Shown here in pieces: positions 6,085 to 8,000 of a stretch of 8,000 nucleotides of DNA. The position numbers and the translations under genes were made by a program. Where the stretch lies: the NCBI GenBank assembly GCA_029983595.1, contig JASBZD010000057.1, positions 1 through 8,000 on the forward strand, read 5' to 3'. This DNA is from Peptoniphilaceae bacterium (lineage in GTDB: Bacteria; Bacillota; Clostridia; Tissierellales; Peptoniphilaceae). The notes under the pieces were generated by a model. The model was given only the letters and a program-made list of their open reading frames with translations, was not told the DNA's origin and made no database searches. Every line of letters starts with the position of its first letter. Position 1 is the stretch's first letter.

Positions 6085-6930
6085 ATGAATATAAATTGGT
6101 ATCCTGGCCATATGAAAAAAACGGCTGACTCAATTAGAGAAAATTTAAAAAAAGTAGATGTCGTTTTAGAGCTTATAGATGCTAGAGCTCCTAAATCGTC
6201 TAAAAACCCAATGATTGAAGAGCTAAAAGGCGAAAAACCTACTATCTTGATTATGACAAAAGAGGATTTAGCCGATAAAAAGGAGACGAATAAATGGAAA
6301 AGCTATTATAAATCTAATGGCTATGAAGTTGTCTCACTTAATGCATCTACTGGAGAAGGGATAAAATCTCTATTTAACGCGATAGATAGGGTAATGGCTA
6401 GTAAACGAGAAAAAAATAGGGAAAGAGGAATCGAATCAGAGCTTGTAAAGGCTATGATTGTCGGAGTACCTAACGTAGGAAAATCTAGTTTAATTAATAC
6501 TCTTGCTGAGAAAAAATCCACAAAAACTGGAAATAGACCTGGGGTTACTAAGACTAACCAATGGATAAGGGTAGAGAATAAGCTTAATCTTCTAGATACA
6601 CCAGGTGTATTATGGCCGAAGTTTGAAAGTGAGGATCTTGCTTTAAATCTTGCGTATATCGGGTCTATTAAGGATGAGGTTTTGCCACTTGAGACGATAG
6701 CTTTAAAGCTAATAGAAAAATTACAAAAAGAATATCCAGAGATGCTAGAAAATCGATATAAAATAGAGATTTCATATAATCCATTAGAAACTATGGAGGA
6801 TATTGCTAAAAAACGCGGCGCAATCTCTCGAGGTAATGAGATAGACTATTCTCGTACGACTGATATAATTCTTGACGAGTTTAGAAAAGGCGTAATTGGA
6901 AATATCTCATTGGAGAAAGCTGATGTATGA
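6085..6930 (+). CDS. ylqF: Ribosome biogenesis GTPase YlqF/RbgA
   Basis: Circularly permuted GTPase needed for late assembly of the 50S subunit, where it promotes incorporation of late ribosomal proteins; cytoplasmic, 281 residues. The order of motifs is diagnostic: N-terminal WYPGHM (5-10), then G4 TKED (58-61), G5-like NAST (86-89), G1 P-loop GVPNVGKSS (127-135), G2 T155 within RPGVT, and G3 DTPG (171-174). The C-terminal helical domain ends with EFRKGVIGNISLEK (265-278), typical of the family. Length matches Bacillus RbgA. G4 is normally NKxD; here Asn is Thr. GGAGG (6074-6078) sits 6 nt before the ATG. The 3' end overlaps rnhB by 8 bp, and the ylqF-rnhB order is a common Firmicutes arrangement. 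Confidence 0.96.
   Translation: MNINWYPGHMKKTADSIRENLKKVDVVLELIDARAPKSSKNPMIEELKGEKPTILIMTKEDLADKKETNKWKSYYKSNGYEVVSLNASTGEGIKSLFNAIDRVMASKREKNRERGIESELVKAMIVGVPNVGKSSLINTLAEKKSTKTGNRPGVTKTNQWIRVENKLNLLDTPGVLWPKFESEDLALNLAYIGSIKDEVLPLETIALKLIEKLQKEYPEMLENRYKIEISYNPLETMEDIAKKRGAISRGNEIDYSRTTDIILDEFRKGVIGNISLEKADV
6912..6915 (+). promoter_or_regulatory. Ribosome binding site of rnhB inside ylqF
   Basis: GGAG (followed by AAA) lies within the last codons of ylqF, 7 nt before the ATG at 6923. It supports that start over an in-frame TTG at 6896, which has no comparable site. The nested site and 8-bp gene overlap fit translational coupling. Confidence 0.65.
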
Positions 6931-7912
6931 GATTGAAAAAGAATATATAGATAGCGGAATGAGATATATTGTGGGTATAGATGAAGTAGGTAGAGGCCCA
7001 CTTCTAGGAGATGTCGTAACAGCTGCTGTCTGTATAGACTTTAAAAAACTTAATGATAAGGGCGAAATAGATTTTATCAAGGGAATTAAGGATTCTAAAA
7101 AGATTACATCATCTAGAAAACGAAAGCTTTTTTCAAACCAGATAAAAGAGGCTTGTGTAGATTATGCTATAACTAGCGAGCCGCCTGAAATTATAGATAA
7201 GATAAATATATATCAGGCTACTAAAAAATCAATGGAGAAATCTCTAGCTGTAATTTTGATAAAATTAGAAAAAAAGGGGATCACTCCAGATATAGTACTA
7301 GTAGATGCGATGAAAATAGATGGAGCGGTAAGATGTGAAGCACTTAAAAAAGCTGATGATCTTTGTTATACTGTATCTTGTGCCTCTATTCTTGCTAAAG
7401 TGTATCGAGATGAGATGTGTAAGGAGTGGGATAAAAAATATCCTGGTTATGAGATAAAAAATCATAAAGGTTATGCCACAAAATCTCATAGAGAAGCGCT
7501 TATTAGAATGGGGCCTTGTGAAATCCATAGAAAGAGCTTTTTGAATAATCTAGAAAAATGGAAAGACCAGTCTAAGATTATTGGTGATTCTGGAGAGGAT
7601 AAGGCGGCATTTTATCTACAAGAGCGTGGATATGAGATAATTGATAGAAATTACAAAAATGAAACGGGCGAAATCGATATTATAGCTATAAAAGGTATTT
7701 ATTTAGTATTTATTGAAGTAAAAACTAGAAAAAACTCTGATTTTGGTTATGGCTATGAGGCGGTTGATGAAAGAAAACAGAAAAAAATAAAATCTACAGC
7801 AAATTATTTTTATTATTTTGGGGACTATCTAAATTACCAACCCCGATTTGACGTTATTGAAATTTATACTGAGACGAATATAATAAATCACTATGAGGAT
7901 GCTTTTAATTAA
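6923..7912 (+). CDS. rnhB: Ribonuclease HII fused to a C-terminal YraN (UPF0102) nuclease-fold domain
   Basis: A 329-residue two-domain protein. Residues 1-207 are RNase HII, which cuts RNA in RNA:DNA hybrids and starts removal of single ribonucleotides from DNA. Catalytic acidic residues are visible: D20-E21 in GIDEVGRGP, D128 in LVDAM and D145 before SCASILAKV. The family segments KDSKK (56-60), HKGYATKSHR (181-190) and CEIHRKSF (199-206) are intact. Residues about 218-329 match the YraN/UPF0102 family, a predicted restriction-endonuclease-like fold: GE (224-225), GEID (249-252) and EVKTR (265-269) give the expected acidic/lysine core. The linker is only about 10-15 residues and contains no start codon, so the second domain cannot be translated separately from a normal start. 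In many Firmicutes yraN is a separate gene next to rnhB. YraN's biochemical role is not established. The fusion itself is read directly from the continuous frame. Confidence 0.93.
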   Translation: MYEIEKEYIDSGMRYIVGIDEVGRGPLLGDVVTAAVCIDFKKLNDKGEIDFIKGIKDSKKITSSRKRKLFSNQIKEACVDYAITSEPPEIIDKINIYQATKKSMEKSLAVILIKLEKKGITPDIVLVDAMKIDGAVRCEALKKADDLCYTVSCASILAKVYRDEMCKEWDKKYPGYEIKNHKGYATKSHREALIRMGPCEIHRKSFLNNLEKWKDQSKIIGDSGEDKAAFYLQERGYEIIDRNYKNETGEIDIIAIKGIYLVFIEVKTRKNSDFGYGYEAVDERKQKKIKSTANYFYYFGDYLNYQPRFDVIEIYTETNIINHYEDAFN

Positions 7913-7923
7913 AGGAGTAAAAA

Positions 7924-8000
7924 ATGGCAAAAGACATTAAATTAATCGTTTTAGATCTAGATGGAACACTTTTAGATGATGAAAAAAAAGTAACTGAAGA
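7924..8000 (+). CDS. Cof-type HAD-family hydrolase, N-terminal fragment
   Basis: Only 25 codons are inside the window; the gene continues past the right edge. The start shows HAD motif I, VLDLDGTLLDD (residues 9-19), with nucleophile D11 and general acid/base D13. The IKLIVLDLDGTLLDD opening is typical of Cof/YidA-type (HAD-IIB) sugar- or cofactor-phosphate phosphatases, but the cap domain that would confirm the subclass is not visible. AAGGAG (7912-7917) lies 6 nt before the ATG. The gap to the previous stop is 11 nt, so it is probably cotranscribed with ylqF and rnhB. Confidence 0.85.
   Translation, partial: MAKDIKLIVLDLDGTLLDDEKKVTE

Noticed and set aside
6896..6922. Longer RNase HII starting at TTG 6896
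   Set aside because: The ATG at 6923 has GGAG 7 nt upstream and gives the usual short RNase HII N-terminus; the TTG has no supporting site.
6321..7528. Minus-strand frames at 6321-6521 and 7298-7528
   Set aside because: They are antisense to the conserved GTPase motifs of ylqF and the RNase HII core, with no independent evidence of coding.
7560..7590. Possible separate yraN start at the domain junction
   Set aside because: There is no ATG, GTG or TTG with an SD site in frame around the junction and no stop codon, so the sequence shows a true fusion.

Overview
The window is AT-rich, densely packed chromosomal DNA. It has Shine-Dalgarno (SD) sites of the AGGAGG type, sigma-A-like promoters, short intergenic gaps, frequent AGA and ATA codons, and a classic Firmicutes gene block (rbgA/ylqF, rnhB, yraN). 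Together these suggest a low-GC anaerobic Firmicute. A Tissierellia/Clostridia relative (for example the Peptoniphilaceae) is my inference from style and gene content; no marker in the window proves it.

Layout. Positions 1-1495 (minus strand) hold the first 498 codons of a UvrD-family DNA helicase that runs off the left edge. About 90 bp carry two back-to-back promoters. The rest reads on the plus strand: a PAP2-family membrane phosphatase (1585-2148), a TM1586-type nitroreductase-like protein (2215-3024) ending in a strong intrinsic terminator, an AIR synthase/HypE-superfamily protein of unknown role (3076-4041), and a secreted N-acetylmuramoyl-L-alanine amidase (4125-5990). The amidase is a self-contained unit with its own near-consensus promoter and a strong terminator. 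Then comes a tightly packed operon: the 50S assembly GTPase rbgA/ylqF (6085-6930), RNase HII fused in frame to a YraN (UPF0102) nuclease-fold domain (6923-7912), and the first 25 codons of a Cof-type HAD phosphatase (7924 onward).

How the genes relate. The left half mixes unrelated single genes: DNA unwinding or repair, lipid-phosphate dephosphorylation at the membrane, a flavin-type oxidoreductase, and an orphan AIRS protein. The amidase acts in the cell envelope, and PAP2 may contribute to the same process if it recycles undecaprenyl pyrophosphate. The right-hand operon joins ribosome maturation with RNA:DNA hybrid and ribonucleotide removal, and its genes overlap or sit within 11 bp of each other.

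I found no tRNA, rRNA, CRISPR array, insertion sequence, prophage gene or riboswitch, and no gene-free stretch over 300 bp. Most of the window is ordinary housekeeping DNA. The points most worth following up are the RNase HII-YraN fusion, the orphan AIRS protein with a terminator hairpin almost touching its start, the apparently leaderless PAP2 gene, and the TKxD variant of the G4 motif in YlqF.
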